From contig JAVBPC010000020.1 in assembly GCA_031549905.1 (NCBI GenBank), forward strand, positions 1 to 64,000: DNA of 64,000 bases, written 5' to 3'. Both the position numbers and the translations under genes were made by a program. Every line of letters starts with the position of its first letter. Within the stretch, counting starts at the first letter, position 1. Shown here one piece after another: positions 8,429-17,783 of this stretch. Under the pieces are notes generated by a model. It made no database searches, was not told the origin of the DNA, and was given only the letters and a program-made list of their open reading frames with translations. Source of the DNA: Avichristensenella sp031549905 (GTDB lineage Bacteria > Bacillota > Clostridia > Christensenellales > Aristaeellaceae).

Positions 8429-9607
8429 ATGAAGGAAAACACTGCCCGTCCCGTCAAAAGGGATTTTGAAGATAGCTGGACCCGGGAAGAAACGCTGAAG
8501 GTGCTGGAGGCTGCGCTGTCCGCACCCGCCGCGAAGATGGATATGCCGCTGATCCGCGAACTGCTGTGGGCGCTGGAGGGCGAATACGACCAGAGCGCGC
8601 AGGCCTGCGCGCCTAAGGTTTGGGCGCGCATTCAGGGGGCGATCGCGCCGCAAAAGCGCAGCGTGGTGACCCGGCGCACGCTGGTGTTCGCACTGGCGGC
8701 CGTGCTGGCGCTGGCGCTGGCCGCCGTGGGGATCGCGGCCGCGATACAGAGGGGGGCGTTCAACTTCCTGAACGATTTCGGGCTCTCCCAGTCGCCCGGC
8801 ACCGTGCAAAAAGAAGCCTATTCATTATTGCAGCAGAACTTGGCGCACGCATCGTTTGACCATGTGGATGTAGATGTGCGCGAGGCCGTGTACGACGGGC
8901 ATGAGCTGCGCATCGTGTACGCGGTGTGGGATCGGGACGCTGCTGAGCACCCCACGGAGGAGGAGTTGTACGCGCCAATCATCCCCGCCGGGTGGGAAGA
9001 CGGGCTGACCTGCTGCGACTGGATTGAGATTGACGGGCGCGACGCATACCTGAACGACGCATTTTCCGCCAAGGGCGAGAGGCCCGGCGAGGCGCTGTAC
9101 TATCTGCAACTAAACCTGACGGATCAGGGCTTTGCGCCCGGGGATGAGATGACCATCGGCCTGCCGATGCTGCAAAGCGCCGCATCGCCCGCCGAAAAGA
9201 TTCCCGAAGGGCTGCGGTTTACGATCTCTTCCGCGATACCGGAAGGGCTGGTGCGCAAGGCGAAACCCGCATCCGTCACGACTGCCGGTGTTACCGCGAC
9301 CCTTACCGTCGGCGAGTTTTCGCCCATGAGCGCGCAGCTGCGCGTGACGCTGAGCGGCGGCGACCCGGAAGAGGTGGACATGGATGCCCTTGCGGTTCTG
9401 TGGAGCATGGCGCAGCTTGTTTCCGAGGACGGCGAGCAGCTGGGCTACACCTGGAACAGTTCCCTGGGGCGTGACGAGACGGGCGTGGAAATCATCAACC
9501 TGCGCGCCACGCCGCCTGAGAAATGGCCAGATACTTTCTACCTGGCCATGCCGGATATAGACGGCACGCCGCATCCGGTGCAGCGCATTCTCATTGCATT
9601 GGAATAA
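8429..9607 (+). CDS. single-pass anti-sigma-like protein (DUF4179 type)
   Basis: 392 residues from the ATG at 8429 (GGAGG at 8416-8420, 8 nt spacing; the GTG at 8420 overlaps that site). About 80 cytoplasmic residues, presumably binding the sigma factor, precede one membrane helix (TLVFALAAVLALALAAVGIAAA) and a long extracellular beta-rich sensor domain. The segment after the helix (GAFNFLNDFG, then HELRIVYAVWDRD) aligns by eye with the protein at 28027-29229, so the two are paralogues. Role inferred from position: holds the 7830-8414 sigma factor at the membrane until a signal arrives. Confidence 0.75.
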   Translation: MKENTARPVKRDFEDSWTREETLKVLEAALSAPAAKMDMPLIRELLWALEGEYDQSAQACAPKVWARIQGAIAPQKRSVVTRRTLVFALAAVLALALAAVGIAAAIQRGAFNFLNDFGLSQSPGTVQKEAYSLLQQNLAHASFDHVDVDVREAVYDGHELRIVYAVWDRDAAEHPTEEELYAPIIPAGWEDGLTCCDWIEIDGRDAYLNDAFSAKGERPGEALYYLQLNLTDQGFAPGDEMTIGLPMLQSAASPAEKIPEGLRFTISSAIPEGLVRKAKPASVTTAGVTATLTVGEFSPMSAQLRVTLSGGDPEEVDMDALAVLWSMAQLVSEDGEQLGYTWNSSLGRDETGVEIINLRATPPEKWPDTFYLAMPDIDGTPHPVQRILIALE

Positions 9608-9622
9608 CCGATTTGCGCCGGC

Positions 9623-9656
9623 GCAGGAGGGGGGAACCCCTCCTGCATTTTGATTT
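9623..9656 (+). terminator. rho-independent terminator
   Basis: GCAGGAGGGG at 9623-9632 pairs with CCCCTCCTGC at 9637-9646 and is followed by ATTTTGATTTT. It closes the sigma/anti-sigma operon. Confidence 0.85.
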
Positions 9657-9706
9657 TGGGGCCAACCAACCATCTCCGTTAATTTCTGGAAATATAACAA
9701 AATGCG

Positions 9707-9736
9707 TTGACAAAATTATTACAAATTGGTTACAAT
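9707..9736 (+). promoter_or_regulatory. sigma-A promoter
   Basis: TTGACA at 9707-9712, 18-bp spacer, TACAAT at 9731-9736; 33 bp before the start of the SH3/peptidoglycan-binding protein. Confidence 0.8.
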
Positions 9737-9768
9737 GCGTGTAGATTTCCTGTAGGGAGGTATACGGT

Positions 9769-10338
9769 ATGCGCAAGGTAACCGCTTTTTTTCTGGTGCT
9801 GCTGCTGATGACGGGGGCGGCCTTTTCCGCAATGGCGTACAAGGCACTGCCCGCCGAGGAGACGCTGCGCGTCAACGCGCACCTGCGCGCGGAGCCTTCG
9901 GCGGAGAGCGAGAGCAAGATGATCCTGATGGCCGGCTATAAGGTAACGGTGCTGGATGTGGCCAACTATACCTGGCTGTACGTTCAGTACGGCCACAAAA
10001 CCGGCTACATTCGCGGCGATCTGATCGTACCTAGCACGGGTACGGGGCCTGCGCTGGGCATCTATTCCGGCGGCGACCGGCCCACGCTGCGCAAGCGCTC
10101 CACCGGCGACGACGTGTTTAACCTGGAAATGCAGCTTCACGGCTTGGGGCTTATGACGGGTTACCCGGATACCGTTTTTGATGAGGAAACGGAACAGGCC
10201 GTGCGCCGGCTGCAGCAGTTGGTGGGGCTGACGCCGGACGGTGTGATGGGCGCGAAAACGTATGCGGCGCTGGACCTGTTGCTGGCATCCATTTATGTCA
10301 CCCCGCCGGAGCCGGGCGATGAAAACTGGAACGGATAA
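9769..10338 (+). CDS. secreted SH3b and peptidoglycan-binding domain protein
   Basis: 189 residues. The signal peptide is residues 1-23 (ends AMA). A bacterial SH3 domain follows at about 31-87 (LRVNAHLRAEPSAES, YGHKTGYIRGDLI), then a PG_binding_1 domain at about 108-170 (STGDDVFNLEMQLHGLGLM, TEQAVRRLQQLVGLTPDGVMG). Both domains bind cell wall. No catalytic domain is present, so it is probably a wall-targeting or inhibitory protein, or part of a larger assembly. A single gene with its own promoter. Confidence 0.88.
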   Translation: MRKVTAFFLVLLLMTGAAFSAMAYKALPAEETLRVNAHLRAEPSAESESKMILMAGYKVTVLDVANYTWLYVQYGHKTGYIRGDLIVPSTGTGPALGIYSGGDRPTLRKRSTGDDVFNLEMQLHGLGLMTGYPDTVFDEETEQAVRRLQQLVGLTPDGVMGAKTYAALDLLLASIYVTPPEPGDENWNG

Positions 10339-10424
10339 ACGATTGGACTTACATCCCCTGTTCCTTTTGCCATAATTATGCTATACTGTTTGCACAAAAG
10401 ACAGGCGCAAAGGAGCGGGGCCGT

Positions 10425-11528
10425 ATGATCGAACTGGATCTCAACCGTTTTTGGAAAGATGATGAAATTGCCCACCAGGATAACTGTTTTGCAAACGGCC
10501 CGCAGGTGGCGCTGGGCATCCGCATGAGCGATGAATGCGTCTATGCGGAGCTGAACGAGCCGGGCCACCCCTGGGAGCCGGAGGAATATGGCCGCCGGAT
10601 CGAACTGAACAAGCGGTACAACGACAAGGCCGAAAAGATCGTGGGGCGCCGTCTGCTTCGGGAGGAATTCCTGCCGAAGGACGCGGCGTTTCCGTATGTC
10701 AAGCGCATCGGCGAGGTATTCGGCGGCGAGTACTACTACCACAACCATACCGAGTGGCTGGAGGGCAAGGTTTCCGATGAGGAGGGCCTTGAAAAGCTGC
10801 TGGACAAGGTGGAAAAGATGGATTTCCGCCAGTTCATCCTGCCGCCGGACTGGGAGACAGAGAAAAAGCGCATATACGAAACATACGGCCTGAAACCATC
10901 GCCCGTGCGCGGTTTCCGCGGGCCGGTGACGCTGGCGATGTCCATTTACGGCATCGAAAACATGACGTTCCTGCTGGTGGATGAGCCGGAGCTGGCGGAG
11001 CGGTTTTCCCGCGCGATTGCGCATGCGGGGCTTGAAATCGCGAAGGTGATGGATGAGGAAGCGGGCGTCACGGCGGAAAGCCATCCCGGCTATTCGTTCT
11101 ATGATGATAACTGCTGCCTGCTTTCGCCCGATATGTACGAGCGGTTCGGCTACCCCGTGCTGAAAACGCTGTTTGACAGGTATAGCCCGAACCCGAACGA
11201 CCCCCGCTTTCAGCACTCCGACAGCGCGATGGGGCATTTGCTGCCGATCCTTGGCAGGCTGGATCTGACCGGCGTAAACTTCGGGCCGACCGTGCTGGTG
11301 CCGGAAATCCGCAAACACCTGCCGCATGCGCGCGTGGATGGCTGCATCTCTCCGATGACGTTCATGAACAACGATGCGGAGCAGCTGACGCATGAGGTCA
11401 AGCGCGACATTGCCGATGGGCTAGTGCACGGCGGCGTGAACATCTTTACCGCCGGGTCGATCAACAACGGCAGTTCGCTGGAGAGCATGTGGCTGGTGAT
11501 GGCGCTGATTCAGCAGAACAGGCGGTAA
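10425..11528 (+). CDS. uroporphyrinogen-decarboxylase (URO-D) family protein, probable methyltransferase-type
   Basis: 367 residues, ATG at 10425 after AAAGGAG. The C-terminal half carries the URO-D-superfamily pattern HSDSAMGHLLPILGRLDLTG followed by a VNFGPTV stretch. This superfamily includes HemE and the MtaA/MtbA corrinoid methyltransferases. The N-terminus is unlike HemE and no other haem gene is nearby, so a stand-alone methyltransferase-like or catabolic role is more likely. TATACT at 10381-10386 is a probable -10; its -35 is weak. The GyrI-like gene follows after 4 nt. Confidence 0.75.
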   Translation: MIELDLNRFWKDDEIAHQDNCFANGPQVALGIRMSDECVYAELNEPGHPWEPEEYGRRIELNKRYNDKAEKIVGRRLLREEFLPKDAAFPYVKRIGEVFGGEYYYHNHTEWLEGKVSDEEGLEKLLDKVEKMDFRQFILPPDWETEKKRIYETYGLKPSPVRGFRGPVTLAMSIYGIENMTFLLVDEPELAERFSRAIAHAGLEIAKVMDEEAGVTAESHPGYSFYDDNCCLLSPDMYERFGYPVLKTLFDRYSPNPNDPRFQHSDSAMGHLLPILGRLDLTGVNFGPTVLVPEIRKHLPHARVDGCISPMTFMNNDAEQLTHEVKRDIADGLVHGGVNIFTAGSINNGSSLESMWLVMALIQQNRR

Positions 11529-11532
11529 GCGC

Positions 11533-12006
11533 GTGGAAGTAAAAAGATGTGTCAAGGAAGCATTCACCGTCATCGGAAAACAGGGTTCAACCGAAGACGG
11601 CGCGGGTTTCATCGATAGGCTGTGGCGGAATGCAAACAGCCATTTTGACGAAATCGCGGCCCTTGCCAAACGGGATGATGCGGGAAACCTCGCCGGCCTG
11701 TGGGGCGCGATGAGCGATTTTTCCCTGTCGTTTCAGCCGTGGGAAGCGGGCTTTACCAAGGGCCTGTACCTTGCCGGCGTGGAAGCGGCAGATGGCGCGG
11801 AAGCGCAGAAGGGCTGGGCAAAATGGGTACTTCCGGCATCCGAATACCTGTATGTGAAGGTTGAAAATGGGGTGCCGGCCACGTTTTCCGCGATGATACA
11901 GCATATGGCGGAGAACGGGTTCACGCTGGCCGGCGCGGTGTATGATTTCTCATGCCCGAAGGAAAACGGGCAGGGGTATATGTTTTTCCCGATACGCAGG
12001 GTGTAA
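11533..12006 (+). CDS. GyrI-like/effector-binding domain protein
   Basis: 157 residues from a GTG start at 11533, 4 nt after the URO-D stop, with AGGCGG as a weak ribosome site inside the upstream gene. The sequence GLYLAGVEAADGAEAQKGWAKW and the final MIQHMAENGFTLAGAVYDFS match the SOUL/GyrI effector-binding fold found at the C-terminus of AraC and MerR regulators. There is no DNA-binding domain, so it is a stand-alone small-molecule-binding domain. It shares an operon and terminator with the URO-D gene. Confidence 0.7.
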   Translation: MEVKRCVKEAFTVIGKQGSTEDGAGFIDRLWRNANSHFDEIAALAKRDDAGNLAGLWGAMSDFSLSFQPWEAGFTKGLYLAGVEAADGAEAQKGWAKWVLPASEYLYVKVENGVPATFSAMIQHMAENGFTLAGAVYDFSCPKENGQGYMFFPIRRV

Positions 12007-12040
12007 ACGTGTCAGTTTTGGGGATATGCCTTTACAAAAA

Positions 12041-12079
12041 GGCCGCCGTGCTACCTTGAATCAGCACGGCGGCCCTTTT
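12041..12079. terminator. bidirectional terminator between convergent operons
   Basis: GGCCGCCGTGCT at 12041-12052 pairs with AGCACGGCGGCC at 12063-12074. An A-run lies on the left and CTTTTC on the right, serving both the plus-strand unit and typA. Confidence 0.9.
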
Positions 12080-12088
12080 CATGCAGGC

Positions 12089-13921
<1,833 letters not shown>

Positions 13922-13960
13922 AGTAATCCCTTCAATCTATATAAGCGTTGAGGATGTGAA

Positions 13961-15583
13961 TCAATACATGGCCTTTGCCGTTTCGGCCAGCACAAGGCCC
14001 TTGTTGTTCTCCTCGGCCCAGCGGATGGACCATTCATTCTGGAACAGCAACACATCCCGGTCAAACCGGTCGCGCGCAACCGCTGTGGTGGAGGAGAGCC
14101 GCAGCTGATCGGGCGGTTTCGCCGTTTCGGTGATCCAGCGCACGAACCGGTAGTCCAGCGGTTCTTTTCGTATCTCCACGCCGTATTCGGTGCGCAGGCG
14201 GTGCTCCAGCACATCAAATTGCAGCACGCCCACGACGCCCACGATCAGTTCCTCGCGCCCAATCTCGGGCCGCCGGAAAGTCTGGATCGCGCCCTCTTCG
14301 GATAGCTGTGACACGCCCTTGACGAACTGCTTGCGCTTCATGCTGTCAAACGCGGAAACCCGCGCAAAAAACTCCGGCGCGAACACCGGGATGCCCTCGT
14401 AATGCAGCTTTTTGCCGCCGGAAAGCGTATCGCCTAGGCGGAATATGCCCGGGTCAAACAGGCCGATGATGTCGCCGGGGTACGCAAACTCCACCGTTTC
14501 CCGCTCATCCGCCATGAACTGCTGCGGCTGCTTTAGCTGTATCTGCTTATCGGTGCCGCTGTGCCACACGAACATGCCCTTTTCGAACACGCCCGAGCAT
14601 ACGCGCAGGAACGCAAGGCGGTCACGGTGCGCGGGGTTCATGTTGGCCTGAATTTTGAAGATAAAGCCGGTCATCGCGGGGTCGGCAGGATCAACGATCT
14701 CGCCCTGCTCGGCAAGGCGCGCTGTCGGCGGCGGCGCGAATTTCAGGAAGCGCTTCAGGAACGGCTCCACACCAAAGTTGGATACGGCGCTGCCAAAGAA
14801 CATCGGGGTCAGTTCCCCGCGTGATACGGCGTTTTCGTCAAAGGCATCGCCCGCCACATCCAGCAGTTCCATTTCATTATGAAGCCGGTCGATATAGTGC
14901 TGCTCCAGCGCGGCGGAAAGGCCCGGCGCGTCATCCAGCGGCACCTCGTACACATCCACGCGGCGCTTGCCGTGGTCGCCCTGGCTGTACAGCTCCACGG
15001 TGCGCGTGTCGCGGTGGCACACGCCCTGAAAGTCGCCATCCACGCCGATGGGCCAGTTCATCGGGCACGCGCGGATACCCAGCACCTGCTCCAGTTCCTC
15101 CATCAGGGCGAAGGGGTCCTTCGCGGCGCGGTCCATCTTGTTGACAAACGTAAAGATCGGGATACCGCGCATGCGGCACACCTTGAACAGCTTGATTGTC
15201 TGCGTTTCCACACCGCGCGACGCGTCAATCAGCATCACGGCGCTGTCCGCCGCGACAAGCACGCGGTATGTATCTTCCGAGAAATCCTGGTGGCCCGGCG
15301 TATCCAGGATGTTGATGTGCATCCCGTCGTAGGAAAACTGCATGGCGCTGGATGTTACGGAGATGCCGCGCTGCTTTTCGATCTCCATCCAGTCGCTGGT
15401 GGCGTATTTTTCGGCCTTGCGCGCCTTGACGGACCCCGCCTGCCGGATTGCCCCGCCGTACAGCAGCAGCTTTTCCGTCAGCGTGGTCTTGCCCGCGTCG
15501 GGGTGGGAAATGATGGCGAACGTGCGGCGGCGTTCGATGGCGTCCTGCAAGGACCGCTCTGTTTCAGGGGATGCGCTCGGCAT
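13961..15583 (-). CDS. prfC: peptide chain release factor 3
   Basis: 540 residues from the ATG at 15581-15583, chosen because AAGGAGG sits 6-7 nt upstream; the open frame extends a further 33 codons without a ribosome site. G1 SHPDAGKTTL at 26-35, DTPGHQDFSEDTYR switch II and NKMDR are clear. The RF3-specific features FVNKMDRAAKDPF and RRPEIG…IVGVVGVLQFDVL are present. RF3 recycles RF1/RF2 after peptide release. Co-transcription with typA places two translational GTPases under one strong promoter. Confidence 0.96.
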   Translation of the reverse strand: MPSASPETERSLQDAIERRRTFAIISHPDAGKTTLTEKLLLYGGAIRQAGSVKARKAEKYATSDWMEIEKQRGISVTSSAMQFSYDGMHINILDTPGHQDFSEDTYRVLVAADSAVMLIDASRGVETQTIKLFKVCRMRGIPIFTFVNKMDRAAKDPFALMEELEQVLGIRACPMNWPIGVDGDFQGVCHRDTRTVELYSQGDHGKRRVDVYEVPLDDAPGLSAALEQHYIDRLHNEMELLDVAGDAFDENAVSRGELTPMFFGSAVSNFGVEPFLKRFLKFAPPPTARLAEQGEIVDPADPAMTGFIFKIQANMNPAHRDRLAFLRVCSGVFEKGMFVWHSGTDKQIQLKQPQQFMADERETVEFAYPGDIIGLFDPGIFRLGDTLSGGKKLHYEGIPVFAPEFFARVSAFDSMKRKQFVKGVSQLSEEGAIQTFRRPEIGREELIVGVVGVLQFDVLEHRLRTEYGVEIRKEPLDYRFVRWITETAKPPDQLRLSSTTAVARDRFDRDVLLFQNEWSIRWAEENNKGLVLAETAKAMY

Positions 15584-15632
15584 GGGAACCTCCTTTGGGG
15601 GTGAAAGAACCGGGATAAACTCACAAATCATT

Positions 15633-15661
15633 ATTTTATCGCGAAATATGCATGTTGTCAA
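15633..15661 (-). promoter_or_regulatory. sigma-A promoter of prfC-typA
   Basis: Read on the minus strand: TTGACA (15661-15656), 17-bp spacer, TAAAAT (15638-15633), 50 bp upstream of the prfC start. Confidence 0.88.
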
Positions 15662-15663
15662 AT

Positions 15664-15688
15664 GAAGAAAGCGGGCTGACAAGCCCGC
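15664..15688 (-). terminator. terminator of the paralogous membrane-protein pair
   Basis: On the minus strand GCGGGCT (15688-15682) pairs with AGCCCGC (15677-15671) and is followed by TTTCTTC. It separates this unit from the prfC promoter immediately downstream. Confidence 0.75.
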
Positions 15689-15717
15689 AATGCAGAAAAA
15701 TATGCTTTTGGGATGAA

Positions 15718-16704
15718 TTACCTTTGCTGGTAGTCGGCCCAGGTTTCCGCAATCCAGCGGGTAATCTGCTTTTCTATTTCATCCCAGGTTGGCAAGGTAG
15801 ACAAATCTGCCCATGAAGTCTTGATCTTATTCTCTTTCGGGCGGCTGCGGAGGGTCGTTTCCAACCCTTCTATCGGCTCCCCCGTCAGCAGGGATACAAA
15901 CGCCAAAGTATGGTCCGTCCATTCAATGATATTTTTGCCGGTATGATCCGGCCCGTAATCGTACTTCGCGTCATACCGCACAATGGCGCCCACCTCTGTA
16001 GGGTCTGCGGCGGCCAGCTCCGCTGGAAGAAGGTTTTTCGTGAACTCGCCGCCATCGAGCATAACCAGCTTCTCGCCCAGGCCGTACGAGTGCGGTTGGC
16101 CGTACCCGAACGCCTCGCGCATCATCCGGTGGTAGGCGAGGTTGCTCCATTTCCGCGATATCCAGTTCTTGACCTCAGATTCACTCGGATAGGAACCGTA
16201 CCGATTTGACATGGCCGGGCCGCTTACGGTACCCGGCGGATCGCCGCCCTGAATGGTTATGTATGCGCCCGGGAACATGCTCCCCGTAACGGCATCGTAG
16301 ATGCTCACTTCGATGGTGCGCTTGTACGCGCCGCCGCCGCCGGTGGAATAGGTGCCGACCTTCACCTCTCCGTATGAAAAGCGGACGACGCCGCGAACAT
16401 CCGCGGGATCGCTGGGTTTCAGGCTATCGGGAATGTACTGATCAACATAGCGTTTATCGGCGGTATTGTAAGCGACAAGCCCGCCGCCCGTCATAAAGTC
16501 AAGCGAAGGCATGCTTTCAAGCCCCGCGCGTATTTGCTCGTCATACGCCGCCGCCTGCAGATTTTTTCGGCCCTGCATACCCAGGAGCACGATGACTGCC
16601 GCAATGACGAGAACCAGGCCCAACAGCAGCAGTATCTTTGTGCGGCGGCTCAGATCGCGGAACAGGTCCGTAATGGGTTTGGGTTCCATGGTGTTGGGTT
16701 GCAT
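15718..16704 (-). CDS. membrane-anchored protein, paralogue 1 of a tandem pair
   Basis: 328 residues from the ATG at 16702-16704 (GAGGGGATC upstream, 11 nt after the previous stop). A cytoplasmic N-terminus of about 25 residues is followed by one membrane helix (ILLLLGLVLVIAAVIVLLGM) and an extracellular domain. Shared blocks with its neighbour include the PSLxFM motif, DQYIP, a YGExKVG motif, VSIxDAVTG, GGDPPxTVS and LAYHRMM. I do not recognise the family. Both members are probably sensors or envelope proteins. Confidence 0.65.
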   Translation of the reverse strand: MQPNTMEPKPITDLFRDLSRRTKILLLLGLVLVIAAVIVLLGMQGRKNLQAAAYDEQIRAGLESMPSLDFMTGGGLVAYNTADKRYVDQYIPDSLKPSDPADVRGVVRFSYGEVKVGTYSTGGGGAYKRTIEVSIYDAVTGSMFPGAYITIQGGDPPGTVSGPAMSNRYGSYPSESEVKNWISRKWSNLAYHRMMREAFGYGQPHSYGLGEKLVMLDGGEFTKNLLPAELAAADPTEVGAIVRYDAKYDYGPDHTGKNIIEWTDHTLAFVSLLTGEPIEGLETTLRSRPKENKIKTSWADLSTLPTWDEIEKQITRWIAETWADYQQR

Positions 16705-16715
16705 TGCCGATCCCC

Positions 16716-17627
16716 TCACTTTTTGTTTTCTTGCCGGTATTCGGCCCATGTTTCCGCGATCCAGGCGGTCATTTCCGCCGCTTCCTCTTCCCACCTGGAG
16801 GCGAAGTATGATTTGCGCTCAAAGATGAATTTCTTTTCCATGCCCTCTATCGCTTCGCCGGTTTCCGGCGAGATAAACGTGAAAGTGTGCACCGTGTTGC
16901 CATTCTCCACCTTGCTTACGCGCCGCACAAAGGCCCCCACCTCTTCCGGCGCGGCGGCGACAAGATCATCGGGCAAAAGCGCCGTCACAAACTCACCGTT
17001 CCACAGCACAACCAGCTTATCGCCCAACCCGTACGCGCGCGGCACGCCGTACGAAAACGCCCCGGCCATCATCCGGTGGTAGGCAAGCTCCGGCCATATG
17101 TCGCCCACCCAGCGCGTTACTTCGTTTCCATCCGGCCAGGAGCCGTAGTGGTCGCCGGAAAATGCGCTGACGGTGGAGGGGGGATCGCCGCCCGCAAATT
17201 CCTTGGATGCATGCGGGAACACCTCGCCCGTGACGGCGTCATGTATGCTGACGCGCACCGTCCGCTCAAACGCGCTTCCGCCCAGGCCGTACCCGCCGAC
17301 TTTGTTTTCCCCGTACGCATAGCGGAGGATGGCGCGGACCTGCGTGGGGTCATCAGCCCGCAGCCCGGCGGGAATGTATTGGTCGGTGTAGATGCCCTTC
17401 GCCTCATCATAGGCGGCCAGCGCATTGCCATCCATGAATGCCAAAGAAGGGGCATCCGCAAGCCCGGCCTGCATTGCCTCATTGTACGCGGCGGCGTTTT
17501 TGTTTCGTTGCACGCGGGTATACAGAACAATGCTGGCGACCGCGATGACGGCAACCAAAGCAAGCGTTATCAGCAACCTTGCACGCGGTGCCAGCAACGG
17601 CTTTTGAGTGTCCACAGCGGCATTCAT
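16716..17627 (-). CDS. membrane-anchored protein, paralogue 2 of a tandem pair
   Basis: 303 residues from the ATG at 17625-17627 (AGAAGG just upstream). The frame is open to 17747, but the promoter at 17651-17680 lies inside that extension, which supports the later start. Topology matches the next gene: short inside, one helix (RLLITLALVAVIAVASIVLY), long outside. About half of the aligned residues look identical in conserved blocks, so this is an old tandem duplication. Unknown family. Confidence 0.65.
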   Translation of the reverse strand: MNAAVDTQKPLLAPRARLLITLALVAVIAVASIVLYTRVQRNKNAAAYNEAMQAGLADAPSLAFMDGNALAAYDEAKGIYTDQYIPAGLRADDPTQVRAILRYAYGENKVGGYGLGGSAFERTVRVSIHDAVTGEVFPHASKEFAGGDPPSTVSAFSGDHYGSWPDGNEVTRWVGDIWPELAYHRMMAGAFSYGVPRAYGLGDKLVVLWNGEFVTALLPDDLVAAAPEEVGAFVRRVSKVENGNTVHTFTFISPETGEAIEGMEKKFIFERKSYFASRWEEEAAEMTAWIAETWAEYRQENKK

Positions 17628-17650
17628 CCTTCTTGAATGTATATGCGATG

Positions 17651-17680
17651 ATTCTATCATGCTTTGCATGGAAAAGTAAA
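17651..17680 (-). promoter_or_regulatory. candidate promoter of the paralogue pair
   Basis: Minus strand: TTTACT (17680-17675), 18-bp spacer, TAGAAT (17656-17651), 24 bp before the chosen start codon. Confidence 0.55.
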
Positions 17681-17734
17681 CGCCGCCAGACGCCGGTGCG
17701 GGAATTACGCAGATTGCGCGAACGGGCGGTGCAT

Positions 17735-17768
17735 AACAAAAGGGCACCGCGCCCGCGCGCGATGCCCT
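17735..17768 (-). terminator. terminator of the coaE-transglycosylase-binding protein operon
   Basis: Minus strand AGGGCA (17768-17763) and TGCCCT (17746-17741) form the base of a long GC-rich stem, followed by TTTTG. It lies 15 bp after the binding-protein stop. Confidence 0.7.
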
Positions 17769-17783
17769 CTGTGTATCCTGGCT

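Noticed and set aside
10293..11393. 366-codon minus-strand frame opposite the URO-D gene
   Set aside because: Shadow of the URO-D frame, without start signal or domain.
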